Source: Streptomyces formicae | Lineage (GTDB): Bacteria > Actinomycetota > Actinomycetes > Streptomycetales > Streptomycetaceae | Assembly: GCF_022647665.1 (NCBI RefSeq) | Contig: NZ_CP071872.1 | Span: 7,750,001 to 7,814,000 of the forward strand | Length of the DNA stretch: 64,000 nucleotides | Reading direction: 5' to 3' | In this document: positions 50,723 through 59,846 of the stretch, in pieces | Layout: each line of letters begins with the position of its first letter | How positions within the stretch are numbered: the stretch's first letter is position 1 | Position numbers and translations under genes: made by a program | Notes under the pieces: model-generated | Told to the model about the DNA's origin: nothing | What the model saw: only the letters and a program-made list of their open reading frames with translations | The model's database searches: none

Positions 50723-50780
50723 GGATCAGGCTAGGGGGTGTCCGGCGGATCCAGCCTGATCCGCCGGACACCCCCTAGCC
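50723..50780. repeat. Long palindrome with two competing stems
   Basis: A perfect 23-bp stem (729-751 with 758-780 of the 50-kb block, containing CTAGGGGGTGTCCGGCGG) has a 6-base loop. A competing 10-bp stem pairs GGATCAGGCT (50723-50732) with AGCCTGATCC (50753-50762). The sequence resembles streptomycete repetitive extragenic palindromes. A related fragment, CTAGGAGGTGTCCG, occurs at about 20948. Confidence 0.8.
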
Positions 50781-50784
50781 GCGC

Positions 50785-50820
50785 GGAAGGGCCCCGTCCG
50801 GCGTCGGACGGGGCCCTTCC
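50785..50820. terminator. Terminator between the Cys-rich protein and a GNAT gene
   Basis: A perfect 15-bp stem (GGAAGGGCCCCGTCC at 50785-50799, complement at 50806-50820) with a 6-base loop. Confidence 0.85.
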
Positions 50821-50868
50821 GCTGTGTCGACGGTGTCGACACAGGCTCGGTCACAGCCTCAGTCGGCC

Positions 50869-51336
50869 TCAGTCGGCCAGGTCGAGCACGCCGACGGTCT
50901 CGCCGCCGCTCGTCTCACCCGTCGTCCGGAACCCCAGCTTCAGATAGAAGGCGCCCGGCCCGTCCTCCCCCGGCTCCCAGCTCACGTACATCCGCTTCCC
51001 CCCGCGCCGCCGCACCTCGTCCGCGACGGCCGCCACCGCGAACCGCCCGTACCCGCGCCCCTGCGCATCAGCCCGGATGTTCAGCCGCCACAGCCCGCTG
51101 CGCCGGTCGCCCGGGTCCTTCTTCGGGTCCCACTGGATGTCAATGAAGGCCATCAGGAACCCCACCAGCTCATCCCCGTCGAAGACCAGCCGCGGCCAGG
51201 CGACGCCCCCGTGCGCGTACGCCTCCGCGAGCGACCGGGCCACCGGCGCGACGTTCTTCTCCTGCTCGGGCCGCACCCGCAGCTCCAGGGCCGCGTCCAC
51301 GTTCTCGGGGGTGATCTTCTCCAGCCTCAGCGTCAT
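50869..51336 (-). CDS. GNAT-family N-acetyltransferase
   Basis: This 155-residue protein begins TLRLEKITPENVDAALELRV, with LWRLNIRADAQGRGYGRFAV as the acetyl-CoA-binding loop (QGRGYG) near residue 92. FYLKLGFRTTGE is the C-terminal strand. It is similar to streptothricin- or spermidine-type acetyltransferases but cannot be assigned. It is divergent from the deazaflavin reductase-like gene at 51511. ATG at 51336. Confidence 0.9.
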   Translation of the reverse strand: MTLRLEKITPENVDAALELRVRPEQEKNVAPVARSLAEAYAHGGVAWPRLVFDGDELVGFLMAFIDIQWDPKKDPGDRRSGLWRLNIRADAQGRGYGRFAVAAVADEVRRRGGKRMYVSWEPGEDGPGAFYLKLGFRTTGETSGGETVGVLDLAD

Positions 51337-51510
51337 GCGGGCAACGTAACAGCGGGTCAGGTCCGCGCCCACGGGATTTCCGCGGGCCGGGGCCCGACCG
51401 TGGTGAGGCGAACCGTGGCCGGGCGAACCGTGGCGAGGCGGTCTCGCCTCCGCGCGAGGCTTGTGGTGGACTGCGCAACATCATCCGTACGCGACGATGG
51501 GGTGACCACG

Positions 51511-51966
51511 ATGCCTCTTGAAGGCGAGTACGAGCCGAGTCCGGCGCAGTGGGTGCGCGACCAGGTCGAGCTGTACGAGAGTTCGGGCGGCACGCAGGGG
51601 ACGACGCTCTGGGACACGGGCCTGCCCGTCGTCGTTCTCACGACGCGCGGCGCGAAGAGCGGCAAGATCCGCAAGGTCCCGCTGATGCGCGTGGAGCACG
51701 ACGGGCGGTACGCGGCCGTGGCCTCGAAGGGCGGCTTCCCGCACCACCCGGTCTGGTACTTCAACCTCAAGTCCGACCCGCACGTGGAGCTCCAGGACGG
51801 GGCCGTGCGCCAGGACATGACGGCCCGTGAGGTCACCGGGGACGAGAAGGCCGACTGGTGGGAGCGCGCGGTCGCCGCGTATCCGCCGTACGCCGAGTAC
51901 CAGGAGAAGACCGACCGTGAGATCCCCGTCTTCGTGCTGGAACCCGTGAACGTGGCGGGGCACTGA
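51511..51966 (+). CDS. F420-dependent nitroreductase-like (DDN family) protein
   Basis: This 151-residue split-barrel protein has ESSGGTQGTTLWDTGLPVVV, LTTRGAKSGKIRKVPLMRVE and GGFPHHPVWYFNLKSDP, the signature of deazaflavin (F420)-dependent nitroreductases such as mycobacterial Ddn. Such enzymes reduce quinones or xenobiotics with F420H2. ATG at 51511 is used; a GTG at 51502 could add three residues. Many paralogues exist in streptomycetes. Confidence 0.9.
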   Translation: MPLEGEYEPSPAQWVRDQVELYESSGGTQGTTLWDTGLPVVVLTTRGAKSGKIRKVPLMRVEHDGRYAAVASKGGFPHHPVWYFNLKSDPHVELQDGAVRQDMTAREVTGDEKADWWERAVAAYPPYAEYQEKTDREIPVFVLEPVNVAGH

Positions 51967-51995
51967 GGGACCGGAGAGGGCCCACGGCATGAAAA

Positions 51996-52032
51996 CGCCT
52001 CCCACCCGCGCCGTACGCGCGGGTGGGAGGCG
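51996..52032. terminator. Bidirectional terminator between the DDN-like gene and gpmA
   Basis: A 15-bp stem (CGCCTCCCACCCGCG at 51996-52010, complement at 52018-52032) with a 7-base loop lies between the convergent genes; an AAAA run precedes it on the plus strand. Confidence 0.85.
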
Positions 52033-52044
52033 CGATCACGCAAC

Positions 52045-52806
52045 CTACTTCTTCTTGCCCTGGTTCTTGACCGCCTCGATCGCGGCCGCAGCGGCCTCCG
52101 GGTCGAGGTAGGTGCCGCCGGGCTTGACCGGGTTGAAGTCGGCGTCGAGTTCGTAGACCAGCGGGATGCCGGTCGGGATGTTCAGGCCCGCGATGTCGGC
52201 GTCGGAGATGCCGTCGAGGTGCTTGACCAGCGCGCGGAGGCTGTTGCCGTGGGCGGCGATCAGGACCGTGCGGCCGGCCAGGAGGTCCGGGACGATGCCG
52301 TCGTACCAGTACGGGAGCATGCGGACGACGACGTCCTTCAGGCACTCGGTGCGCGGCCGCAGCTCCGGCGGGATGGTCGCGTAGCGGGCGTCGTGGGCCT
52401 GCGAGAACTCGTTGTCGTCGGCGAGGACCGGCGGCGGGGTGTCGTACGAGCGGCGCCACAGCATGAACTGCTCCTCGCCGAACTCCGCGAGGGTCTGCGC
52501 CTTGTCCTTGCCCTGGAGCGCACCGTAGTGGCGCTCGTTCAGGCGCCAGGAGCGATGCACCGGGATCCAGTGGCGGTCCGCGGCCTCCAGCGCGAGGTGG
52601 GCGGTGCGGATGGCGCGCTTCTGGAGCGAGGTGTGGAGTACGTCGGGGAGCAGGCCGGCGTCCTTGAGCAGCTCACCGCCGCGCACCGCCTCCTTCTCGC
52701 CCTTCTCGGTGAGGTTGACGTCCACCCAGCCGGTGAACAGGTTCTTCGCGTTCCACTCGCTCTCGCCGTGGCGGAGGAGGATCAGCTTGTATGTCGCGTC
52801 GGCCAT
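52045..52806 (-). CDS. gpmA: Phosphoglycerate mutase (2,3-BPG-dependent)
   Basis: This 253-residue glycolytic enzyme has the phospho-His motif LILLRHGESEWN near residue 10 and LNERHYGALQGKDKAQT with active-site Glu. IAAHGNSLRALVKHLD carries the second His near 180. Length matches GpmA. It interconverts 3- and 2-phosphoglycerate. The ATG at 52806 begins MADATYKLIL. Confidence 0.96.
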   Translation of the reverse strand: MADATYKLILLRHGESEWNAKNLFTGWVDVNLTEKGEKEAVRGGELLKDAGLLPDVLHTSLQKRAIRTAHLALEAADRHWIPVHRSWRLNERHYGALQGKDKAQTLAEFGEEQFMLWRRSYDTPPPVLADDNEFSQAHDARYATIPPELRPRTECLKDVVVRMLPYWYDGIVPDLLAGRTVLIAAHGNSLRALVKHLDGISDADIAGLNIPTGIPLVYELDADFNPVKPGGTYLDPEAAAAAIEAVKNQGKKK

Positions 52807-52937
52807 GGGTCCGAGCCTAATCGACGCCCGGGACGGCCGACGATTGACGTCCGCCGTCAATTGACTGGCGCGGCGGACCACGTGGCTTGTAACTTCCCGA
52901 TTGCCGCTGCGCCGCTTACACCTCGGGGGATGCCCAC

Positions 52938-54287
52938 ATGTCCGTTGCCTCGCTCAGACGGGCCGCGAAGGAGAGCGTCTCGGGCCTTCCCCGGGAGTTC
53001 TGGTGGCTGTGGGCCAGCACTCTGGTCAACCGGCTCGGCGCCTTCGTCGCCACGTACATGGCGCTCTACCTCACCCTGGAGCGCGGCTACTCCGCCTCGT
53101 ACGCCGGGCTCGTCGCCGCCCTGCACGGCCTCGGCGGCGTGGTCTCCGCGCTCGGCGCCGGGGTGATGGCCGACCGGCTGGGGCGGCGGCCCACGCTGCT
53201 CATCGCGCAGACGTCGACCGCGCTGTCCGTCGCGCTCCTCGGCTTCATGGAGCATCCGGCCGCGATCGCGGCCGTCGCCTGCCTCGTCGGCATGACGAGC
53301 AACGCCTCCCGCCCGGCGGTGCAGGCGATGATGGCGGACATCGTCCGGCCCGAGGACCGGCTGCGGGCCTTCTCGCTCAACTACTGGGCCATCAACCTCG
53401 GTTTCGCGATCTCCGCCGCCGCCGCCGGCCTCATCGCCGAGTACAGCTATCTCGCCGGCTTCGTCGGCGAGGCCGCGCTCACCCTCGTCTGCGCGGTGCT
53501 GGTCTTCGTCAAGCTGCCCGAGTCGCGCCCCGAGCGGAGCGCCGCGGCGGCGAAGGGGGAGCCCGGGATCAGCCTCGGGACGGTCCTGCGCGACGGCCGC
53601 TTCATGGGTGTCGTCGGGCTCTCCTTCCTCATCTCGCTGATCTTCATGCAGGGTTCGGTGGGCCTGCCGGTCGCGATGGGGCTGGACGGCTGGTCCCCCT
53701 CCGACTACGGCCTCGTCATCGCGGCCAACGGCGTGCTGATCGTCGCCCTCCAGATCCCCGTCACCCGCTTCATCGAGCACCGCGACCCGCAGCGGCTGCT
53801 GGTGATCTCCGCCCTGCTCGCGGGGTACGGCTTCGGGCTCACGGCCTTCGCCGGCTCGATCGGGGTGTACGTGCTGACCGTCTGCGTATGGACGCTGGCC
53901 GAGATCGTCAACTCCCCCACCCAGATGGGCCTCGTCGTCCGGTTCTCCCCGGTCCACGGCCGCGGCCGCTACCAGGGCGTCTACACCATGTCCTGGTCGG
54001 CGGCCGCGCTGATCGCCCCGCTGATGGCGGGGTACGTCATCGACCGGTTCGGCGCCGAGTGGCTGTGGGGCTCGTGCGCGGTGATCGGCACGGTGGCGGC
54101 GCTGGGGTACTGGCTGCTGATGCGCGGGCTCCCGGAAGCCGCCCCGGACCCGGACCGGGCGCCGCTTCCGGCGCCGGCGCCGGAAGCGGAGACCTCGGCC
54201 GTCCCCGCCACGTCCGAGACCGCTCCCGCCGCCCCTGCGCCCGCGCCGGCTCCCGCGGCCGCCCAGGGCCGGCCGGGAACAGCGTGA
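52938..54287 (+). CDS. MFS transporter
   Basis: This 449-residue membrane protein has 12 predicted helices, with the loop-2 motif GVMADRLGRRPTLL near residue 75 (MFS GxxxDRxGRR). A long Pro/Ala-rich cytoplasmic tail covers the last 45 residues. It is most like multidrug or small-solute efflux proteins of the DHA1 type. ATG at 52938, with GGGGGA upstream. Substrate unknown. Confidence 0.9.
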   Translation: MSVASLRRAAKESVSGLPREFWWLWASTLVNRLGAFVATYMALYLTLERGYSASYAGLVAALHGLGGVVSALGAGVMADRLGRRPTLLIAQTSTALSVALLGFMEHPAAIAAVACLVGMTSNASRPAVQAMMADIVRPEDRLRAFSLNYWAINLGFAISAAAAGLIAEYSYLAGFVGEAALTLVCAVLVFVKLPESRPERSAAAAKGEPGISLGTVLRDGRFMGVVGLSFLISLIFMQGSVGLPVAMGLDGWSPSDYGLVIAANGVLIVALQIPVTRFIEHRDPQRLLVISALLAGYGFGLTAFAGSIGVYVLTVCVWTLAEIVNSPTQMGLVVRFSPVHGRGRYQGVYTMSWSAAALIAPLMAGYVIDRFGAEWLWGSCAVIGTVAALGYWLLMRGLPEAAPDPDRAPLPAPAPEAETSAVPATSETAPAAPAPAPAPAAAQGRPGTA

Positions 54288-54376
54288 GGGGCGCCCCCTG
54301 CGGCGCCCCTCGTGTCGCTCATTCCTAGATTTTCCCCTCGGGCGGCCCGTCGCGCACGCCGGAGGCGGGCCGGGCT

Positions 54377-55560
54377 TCAGCGGTCGAGCGCGCGCTGCGC
54401 CTCGTACAGGTTCCGCGGGTGCACGGCGCCGGGCGAACCGTACGCCTCGATCCATGAGTTGAGCTCCCCCGCGAAGTCCGGCACGTCGCTCTGGTCGAAC
54501 TCGCGGACCGTGGAGATGCCGACGGTCGCGCTGTACGGGGCGATGCCGTCGATCCGTACGAGACCGGCCCGCTCGTTGGTCACCGTGACGTTCCAGTGGG
54601 TGAAGCGTGCGCCGTACAGCGGGCCGGCACTGGCGTCGCCGCCGTGCCGCCCGTTGTTGTTGACGGTGATGCCGGTGCGTACGTTCGCGAAGGGCATCCC
54701 GCGGTGTGTGTCGAAGGTCCCCATCTCCATGACGCCGCGCGACCAGACGTTGTGACTGGACAGTCCCTCGACGTTGATGCCGTGCAACTGGCCCGAAGTC
54801 GTTGTCGACGTGGCGGACGGTGATGTCGTCGGCCCAGCAGTCGTACGCGCACTGGAAGGTGACGCCGTTGTAGCCCTTGTCGAGCAGATGCGGCTGCTGC
54901 GGGGTCTCGACGGCTTGGAGTGTCAGCCCTTCGACGCCCGAGCCGGTCAGCGGCTCGACGTGCGTGGTCAGGCGGGGGTCCCATTCGGGGCGTACGTCGA
55001 GGGGCAGCGGCCGTTCCAGCGCGACGGTGTTCCCCTTGACCGCCCGGATCCGTACGGGCCATTCGTAGGGGACGTAGCTGGTCAGCTTGGTCTTGTCGTC
55101 CCAGAAGTACGCCTCGGGGCCCGGCCCGCCGCCGGCCATGTGCTCCAGCAGCGTGTGCGCGGTGTCGTCGGCGAGGCGCAGCAGGACGAGCTGTCCGGGC
55201 TAACGGCCCTGCGGGCAGAGGGGAGGCGGAGGGCAGCGAGGCCCCCGGTCCAGGACCAGCTGGACTTGTCGCCGCCGTAGCGGCTGACGTACGGGCCGAT
55301 GAGCTCGGTCAGGTTCTTCGTCGCCACGAGCTTCGTCCGGCCGCTGCCGGCCCCGCGCAGGACGACGTTGCTGTGTCCGATCCGGATGACGTCGCCGATG
55401 CGGTAGGTGCCGGGCGGGATGGTGACCGTGCCGCCGCCGCGCTCACCGGCAGCGGCGACGGCACGGTTGATCGCGGGCGCGGCGTCCATGGAGCCGTCGT
55501 TCCGCGCGCCGTGGTGGCGATCGCGCCACCGAGCAGGCCCCGCCTGCTCAGCTCCTCCAT
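54377..55560 (-). pseudogene. Secreted right-handed beta-helix protein, disrupted
   Basis: The N-terminus MEELSRRGLLGGAIATTA is a twin-arginine signal. After a frameshift comes ARNDGSMDAAPAINRAVAAA, then IPPGTYRIGDVIRIG, the pectate-lyase-superfamily (PF12708-like) start. A TAG stop interrupts near 55200 and a second frame carries AYFWDDKTKLTSYVPYEWPV through NGVTFQCAYDCWADDITVRH. A third frame, from about 54790, carries GINVEGLSSHNVWSRGVMEM and the C-terminus. At least three disruptions separate the pieces. The intact ancestor was probably a TAT-exported polysaccharide-binding or -cleaving protein. Confidence 0.85.
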
Positions 55561-55672
55561 ACGCCCTCACCTTCCATGCATATGAACGCCGTTCAGGTTT
55601 GCGTCGGCGGTGAGCATGCCACGGCCCCAGCAGGGCACGGAAGGGGTGAGGCAGAAGGGAAGTTGATCCCCG

Positions 55673-56173
55673 TCAGTCCGACGGGCGCTGGGTCAGATGC
55701 GTGAACGCGTCGAGATTGCGGGTCGACTCCCCCCGCGCCACCCGCCACGCGTACTCCTTGCGGATCGCGCTCGCGAAGCCGAGCTCCAGCAGGGAGTTGA
55801 AGCCGCCGTCCGCCGCCTCCAGGACCGCGCCCAGCAGCCGGTCCAGTTCGTCCGGTGTGACGACCGCGAGCGGGAGCCTGGCGACGAGGTAGATGTCGCC
55901 GAGCGGGTCGACCGCGTAACTGACGCCGTACAGCTTGAGGTTGCGCTCCAGCAGCCAGCGGTGGACACCCGCCTCGTTCTCGTCCGGGTGGCGGATGACG
56001 AAGGCGTTCAGGGACAGCGAGTGCCGGCCGACGAGCAGGGAGCAGGTCGTCGCCAGCTTGCGAGTGCCGGGGAGCGTGACGACGTACGAACCCGGTGCGG
56101 GGCACTCCCACTCCAGCTCGGCGTCCTTGAGGTACGCCTCGACGACCTCGTTGGTCTGCCGCACGTCAGCCAT
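55673..56173 (-). CDS. YbjN-domain protein
   Basis: This 166-residue protein has YLKDAELEWECPAPGSYVVT, LSLNAFVIRHPDENEAGVHR and YLVARLPLAVVTPDELDRLL, the YbjN fold related to type III secretion chaperones. Its ATG overlaps the mshA stop by eight bases, so it is coupled to mycothiol synthesis. This mshA-ybjN order is widely conserved in actinobacteria; the function is unknown, possibly stress-related. Confidence 0.88.
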   Translation of the reverse strand: MADVRQTNEVVEAYLKDAELEWECPAPGSYVVTLPGTRKLATTCSLLVGRHSLSLNAFVIRHPDENEAGVHRWLLERNLKLYGVSYAVDPLGDIYLVARLPLAVVTPDELDRLLGAVLEAADGGFNSLLELGFASAIRKEYAWRVARGESTRNLDAFTHLTQRPSD

Positions 56174-57509
56174 GGTGGGAGCGTACGCGACGGCGGTGCT
56201 CGTGCATCGCCGCGGTGTACACGTCCGCCGTGGCCGACGCCGCCGTGTCCCAGCCGAAGCCGCGGGCGTGGCGGGCGGCCGCCGCGCCCATCCGGTCCGT
56301 CAGCCGCTGGTCGTCGACGAAGCGGCGCAGCGCGCGGGCGTAGTCCGCCGGGTCGTGTCCCGGCACGAGGAAGCCGGTCTCGCCGTCGCGCACCGCCACC
56401 GGAAGGCCGCCGACGCAGGCCGCGACGACCGGCGTGCCGGTGGCCTGCGCCTCGATGGCGCACAGGCCGAAGGACTCGCTGTACGAGGGCATGACCAGCA
56501 CGGACGCGGCGCGGAACCAGTCCGCGAGCCGGTTCTGCGCGACCGGCGGGCGGAACCGTACGACATCGGTGATGCCGAGCCGGGCCGCGAGCTTCTGCAG
56601 GCCCTCCGGCTTGGCGAGACCGCTGCCGCTCGGGCCGCCGACCACCGGCACGACCAGGTGGGAACGGAGCGAGGGGTCCTCGTCGAGCAGCAGCGCGACC
56701 GCGCGCAGCAGCACGTCGGGGGCCTTGAGCGGCTGGATACGGCCGGCGAACAGCGGGATCACGGCGTCCTGCGGGAGGCCGAGGCGGGCGCGGGCGGCGG
56801 CCCGGCCGTCGGCCACGCGGAAGCACTCCAGATTGACGCCGGGGTGGACGACGGCGACCTTCGCGGGGTCGGCGTCGTAATGGCGGACCAGCTCGGCCGC
56901 CTCCTCCGCCGTGTTGGCGATCAGCCGGTCGGCGGCCTCGACTATCTGGGTCTCGCCGATCACCCGGGCCGGGGGCTCGGGGGTGTCGCCCTCGGCGAGC
57001 GCCGCGTTCTTGACCTTCGCCATCGTGTGCATGGCATGGACCAGCGGGACGCCCCAGCGCTCGGCGGCCAGCCAGCCCACGTGACCGGAGAGCCAGTAGT
57101 GCGAGTGGACGAGGTCGTAGTGGCCGGGGCGGTGGCCCGCCCACGCCTGCATCACGCCGTGCGTGAAGGCGCACAGCTGGGCGGGGAGGTCCTCCTTGGC
57201 CAGGCCCTCGTAGGGGCCCGCGTCCACGTGGCGGACCAGCACGCCGGGCGCGAGCTCGACCACCGGCGGCAGCCCGCCCGTGGTCGCCCGGGTGAAGACC
57301 TCCACCTCGACGCCGACGGCGGCGAGCCGCTTGGCGAGCTCCACGATGTAGACGTTCATCCCGCCCGCGTCGCCGGTGCCCGGCTGGTGGAGCGGGGAGG
57401 TGTGGACGCTGAGCATGGCGACACGGCGCGGCTTGCGGTGCTGACCGGGAAACCGCAGCCGGGGCGGGGCCGCAAGGGTTCCGGCGAGCCGGGACACGTA
57501 CTGGCTCAC
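56166..57509 (-). CDS. mshA: D-inositol-3-phosphate glycosyltransferase
   Basis: This 447-residue GT4 enzyme starts mycothiol synthesis by moving GlcNAc from UDP-GlcNAc to inositol-3-phosphate. It shows SVHTSPLHQPGTGDAGGMNV, HSHYWLSGHVGW, FAGRIQPLKAPDVL and the catalytic EX7E, SYSESFGLCAIEAQATGTPV. GTG at 57509 with GGAGAGG upstream is chosen. Its stop overlaps the ybjN start. Mycothiol is the main actinobacterial thiol. Confidence 0.94.
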   Translation of the reverse strand: MSQYVSRLAGTLAAPPRLRFPGQHRKPRRVAMLSVHTSPLHQPGTGDAGGMNVYIVELAKRLAAVGVEVEVFTRATTGGLPPVVELAPGVLVRHVDAGPYEGLAKEDLPAQLCAFTHGVMQAWAGHRPGHYDLVHSHYWLSGHVGWLAAERWGVPLVHAMHTMAKVKNAALAEGDTPEPPARVIGETQIVEAADRLIANTAEEAAELVRHYDADPAKVAVVHPGVNLECFRVADGRAAARARLGLPQDAVIPLFAGRIQPLKAPDVLLRAVALLLDEDPSLRSHLVVPVVGGPSGSGLAKPEGLQKLAARLGITDVVRFRPPVAQNRLADWFRAASVLVMPSYSESFGLCAIEAQATGTPVVAACVGGLPVAVRDGETGFLVPGHDPADYARALRRFVDDQRLTDRMGAAAARHARGFGWDTAASATADVYTAAMHEHRRRVRSHHG

Positions 57510-57643
57510 GTGGACGGTCCTCTCCGGGGGGCTGGGGCCCGGGGCGCGGGCCCCTCGTCTCGGGCATGTCAGAGGAAGGGCACCCACTGCCCTTCAAGGC
57601 CCTCAACAGCGGAACCGACCCTTTCATTTCCCCTTTGCCCAAT

Positions 57644-57683
57644 CATTGCCAAGGCCGGCCGGACCATTGCCAAGGCCGGCCGG
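57644..57683 (+). repeat. 21-base tandem repeat before the methyltransferase gene
   Basis: CATTGCCAAGGCCGGCCGG occurs at 57644-57662 and 57665-57683. A further 21-base repeat lies inside the gene's first codons (ASGRSTGASGR). Confidence 0.88.
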
Positions 57684-57709
57684 CGTCCCGGGCCCGTACC
57701 CTCGTTCCC

Positions 57710-58582
57710 ATGCCGCCGCGCCCCACCACCACGCTCCCGACCCGCCCCACGGGCGCGTCGGGCCGTTCCACGGGCGCGTCGGGCCGTCCCGTGGGCGCGG
57801 TGACCCGGGGGACCACCAATCCGAACCGGCTGCGCCGCATGGACCGCTGGATCGCCGCCGTGCACGGACCCGCGCTGCGCCGCTCGGCCGCCGCCCCGGT
57901 CGCGGTGGACCTCGGGTACGGGGCCGCCCCCTGGACCGCCGTGGAGCTGCTGGAGCGGCTGCGCGGCGCCGAGCCCCGCACCGAGGTCGTCGGCATAGAG
58001 ATAGAACCCGCCCGGGTCGCCGCCGCGCGCCCGTACGAGCGCGCCGGGCTGCGCTTTCTCCACGGCGGCTTCGAGATACCCCTGCCGGAGCCGGAGCGGC
58101 CGCTGCTCATAAGGGCGGCGAACGTGCTGCGCCAGTACGACGAGGACCAGGTCGCCGCGGTCTGGGAGCGGCTGTGCGCCCGGCTCGCCCCGGGCGGGCT
58201 GCTGGTCGAGGGGACGTGCGACGAGATAGGGCGGCGCCATGTGTGGGTGGCGCTCGGGCCCGAGGGCCCGCGGACGGTGACCTTCGCCACCCGGCTGGGT
58301 TCGCTGGCCCGGCCGTCGGATCTGGCGGAGCGGCTGCCCAAGGCGCTCATCCACCGCAACGTGCCGGGCGAGCCGGTGCACGCGTTCCTGTGCGACTTCG
58401 ACCGGGCGTGGGCGGCCTCGGCGCCGTACGCCTCGCTGGGTGCGCGCCAGCGCTGGATCAGGACCGTACGGGAGCTGTCGGCCGACTGGCCGCTGACCGG
58501 GACGGGTGCGGACGGGCTACGGCGGTGGCGACAGGGCGAAATCACCGTGAACTGGTCGGCCCTGGCGCCCAACTCCCGTTGA
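57710..58582 (+). CDS. Class I SAM-dependent methyltransferase-like protein
   Basis: This 290-residue protein has a low-complexity Thr/Gly/Arg N-terminus, then PVAVDLGYGAAPWTAVELLE near residue 65 (motif I, DLGxG) and VVGIEIEPARVAAARP (motif II acidic residue). LIRAANVLRQYDED corresponds to the post-I segment. The rest is unlike well-known methyltransferases. Substrate unknown. ATG at 57710 follows a 21-base tandem duplication. Confidence 0.78.
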   Translation: MPPRPTTTLPTRPTGASGRSTGASGRPVGAVTRGTTNPNRLRRMDRWIAAVHGPALRRSAAAPVAVDLGYGAAPWTAVELLERLRGAEPRTEVVGIEIEPARVAAARPYERAGLRFLHGGFEIPLPEPERPLLIRAANVLRQYDEDQVAAVWERLCARLAPGGLLVEGTCDEIGRRHVWVALGPEGPRTVTFATRLGSLARPSDLAERLPKALIHRNVPGEPVHAFLCDFDRAWAASAPYASLGARQRWIRTVRELSADWPLTGTGADGLRRWRQGEITVNWSALAPNSR

Positions 58583-58769
58583 ACGTGCGACGACAGGGGC
58601 TGCGCGGGGAACGCTGGAGGGGGTTTGTTCGTCTCTGACGGATGGTTACGGATGTGGGGGGTCACGCGCGTGCCTCTGTCGTTTTGCACGCGTGCGTGGC
58701 ACCATCACGACGTCCACGCGTAAGTTACTGACGGTAAATCACATTTTGCCTGTGCATGAGGGGGAGCTC

Positions 58770-59846
58770 GTGAACCGACGCCGCCGCGCCGCCGCCGCCA
58801 TCGCCGTGGTCTGCGCTGTCACGCTGCTGGCGGCGCCCGGACACGCCTTCGCGGCGCCGTCACCGCCCGAACCCCCGGCCACGGCCCCGCCCGCCGGGCA
58901 GAGCACCGGCAAGAAGAGCCTCGAGGACGTCCGCCTGGAGCTCGACGGCCTCTACGCCGCGGCCGCCTCCGCGACCGACGCGTACAACCTCGCCGAGGAG
59001 CAGACCCGGAAGCAGTCGGTCGAGATCGTGAAGCTGGCCCAGGAGATCGTCAAGGGCCAGGACAGGATCGCCGACCTCAAGCAGCGCGCGGGCGCCGCGG
59101 CCCGCGCGCAGTACCGCGGCGGCGGGCTGCCGCCCGAGGCCCAGCTGATGCTCACCGACGACCCGCAGCTCTTCCTCGACGGAATCGGCCGCTTCCAGCA
59201 GGGCCAGAAGGCGACGAAGGACCTGATCGGCGAAGTCGAGGAGACCCAGGCCGACTTGGCGGCGTACACCAAGGAGGCCGGCGCCCAGTGGACCAGGCTG
59301 GAGGCCAACCGGGTCAAGCAGGAGAAGGCCAGGAAGCAGATCAACGAACGGATCGCGGAGGCCAAGAAGATCGAGGCCCGGCTGGCGAAGGAGGAGCGCG
59401 AGCGGCTGCTCAAGCTGGAGCAGGAAGCCGCGTACCGGGCCCAGACCGCCTGGCTGGGCTCCGGCGTCCTCAAGAACGCGAAGGGCAGCGCGAGCGCGCA
59501 GGGCAGGAAGGCCATCGCCTTCGCCACCGCGCAGATCGGCAAGCCGTACGTATGGGGCGCGGAGGGCCCCGGCTCGTACGACTGCTCGGGGCTGACGTCC
59601 CAGGCGTGGGCGGCGGCCGGGCGCGGCATCCCGCGGACCTCGCAGGAGCAGTGGCGGCTGCTGCCGCGCGTCGACGTCAAGGACATGCGTCCGGGTGACC
59701 TGATCATCTACCACGCCGACGCGAGCCACGTCGGGATGTACGTGGGCGACGGGGCGATCGTGCACGCGCCGCGGCCGGGCCGGCACGTGACGCTGGCGGG
59801 CGCGGGGTCGATGGCGATCCTCGGGGTCGTACGCCCGGACAAGTAG
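58770..59846 (+). CDS. NlpC/P60 cell-wall hydrolase (RipA-like)
   Basis: This 358-residue secreted protein has a signal peptide (about residues 1-32, ending FAAP), a long coiled coil (about 50-225, with EQTRKQSVEIVKLAQEIVKG), and a C-terminal NlpC/P60 domain. The domain has catalytic Cys in SYDCSGLTSQAW and His in ASHVGMYVGDG. It should cleave peptide stems of peptidoglycan, the coil restraining it until activated. GTG start at 58770 with GGGGGAG upstream. No c-di-AMP (ydaO) riboswitch is evident upstream. Confidence 0.93.
   Translation: MNRRRRAAAAIAVVCAVTLLAAPGHAFAAPSPPEPPATAPPAGQSTGKKSLEDVRLELDGLYAAAASATDAYNLAEEQTRKQSVEIVKLAQEIVKGQDRIADLKQRAGAAARAQYRGGGLPPEAQLMLTDDPQLFLDGIGRFQQGQKATKDLIGEVEETQADLAAYTKEAGAQWTRLEANRVKQEKARKQINERIAEAKKIEARLAKEERERLLKLEQEAAYRAQTAWLGSGVLKNAKGSASAQGRKAIAFATAQIGKPYVWGAEGPGSYDCSGLTSQAWAAAGRGIPRTSQEQWRLLPRVDVKDMRPGDLIIYHADASHVGMYVGDGAIVHAPRPGRHVTLAGAGSMAILGVVRPDK

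Noticed and set aside
58583..58769. Possible c-di-AMP (ydaO-type) riboswitch before the NlpC/P60 gene
   Set aside because: Some streptomycete wall hydrolases have one, but the conserved core sequences are not visible in this short leader.
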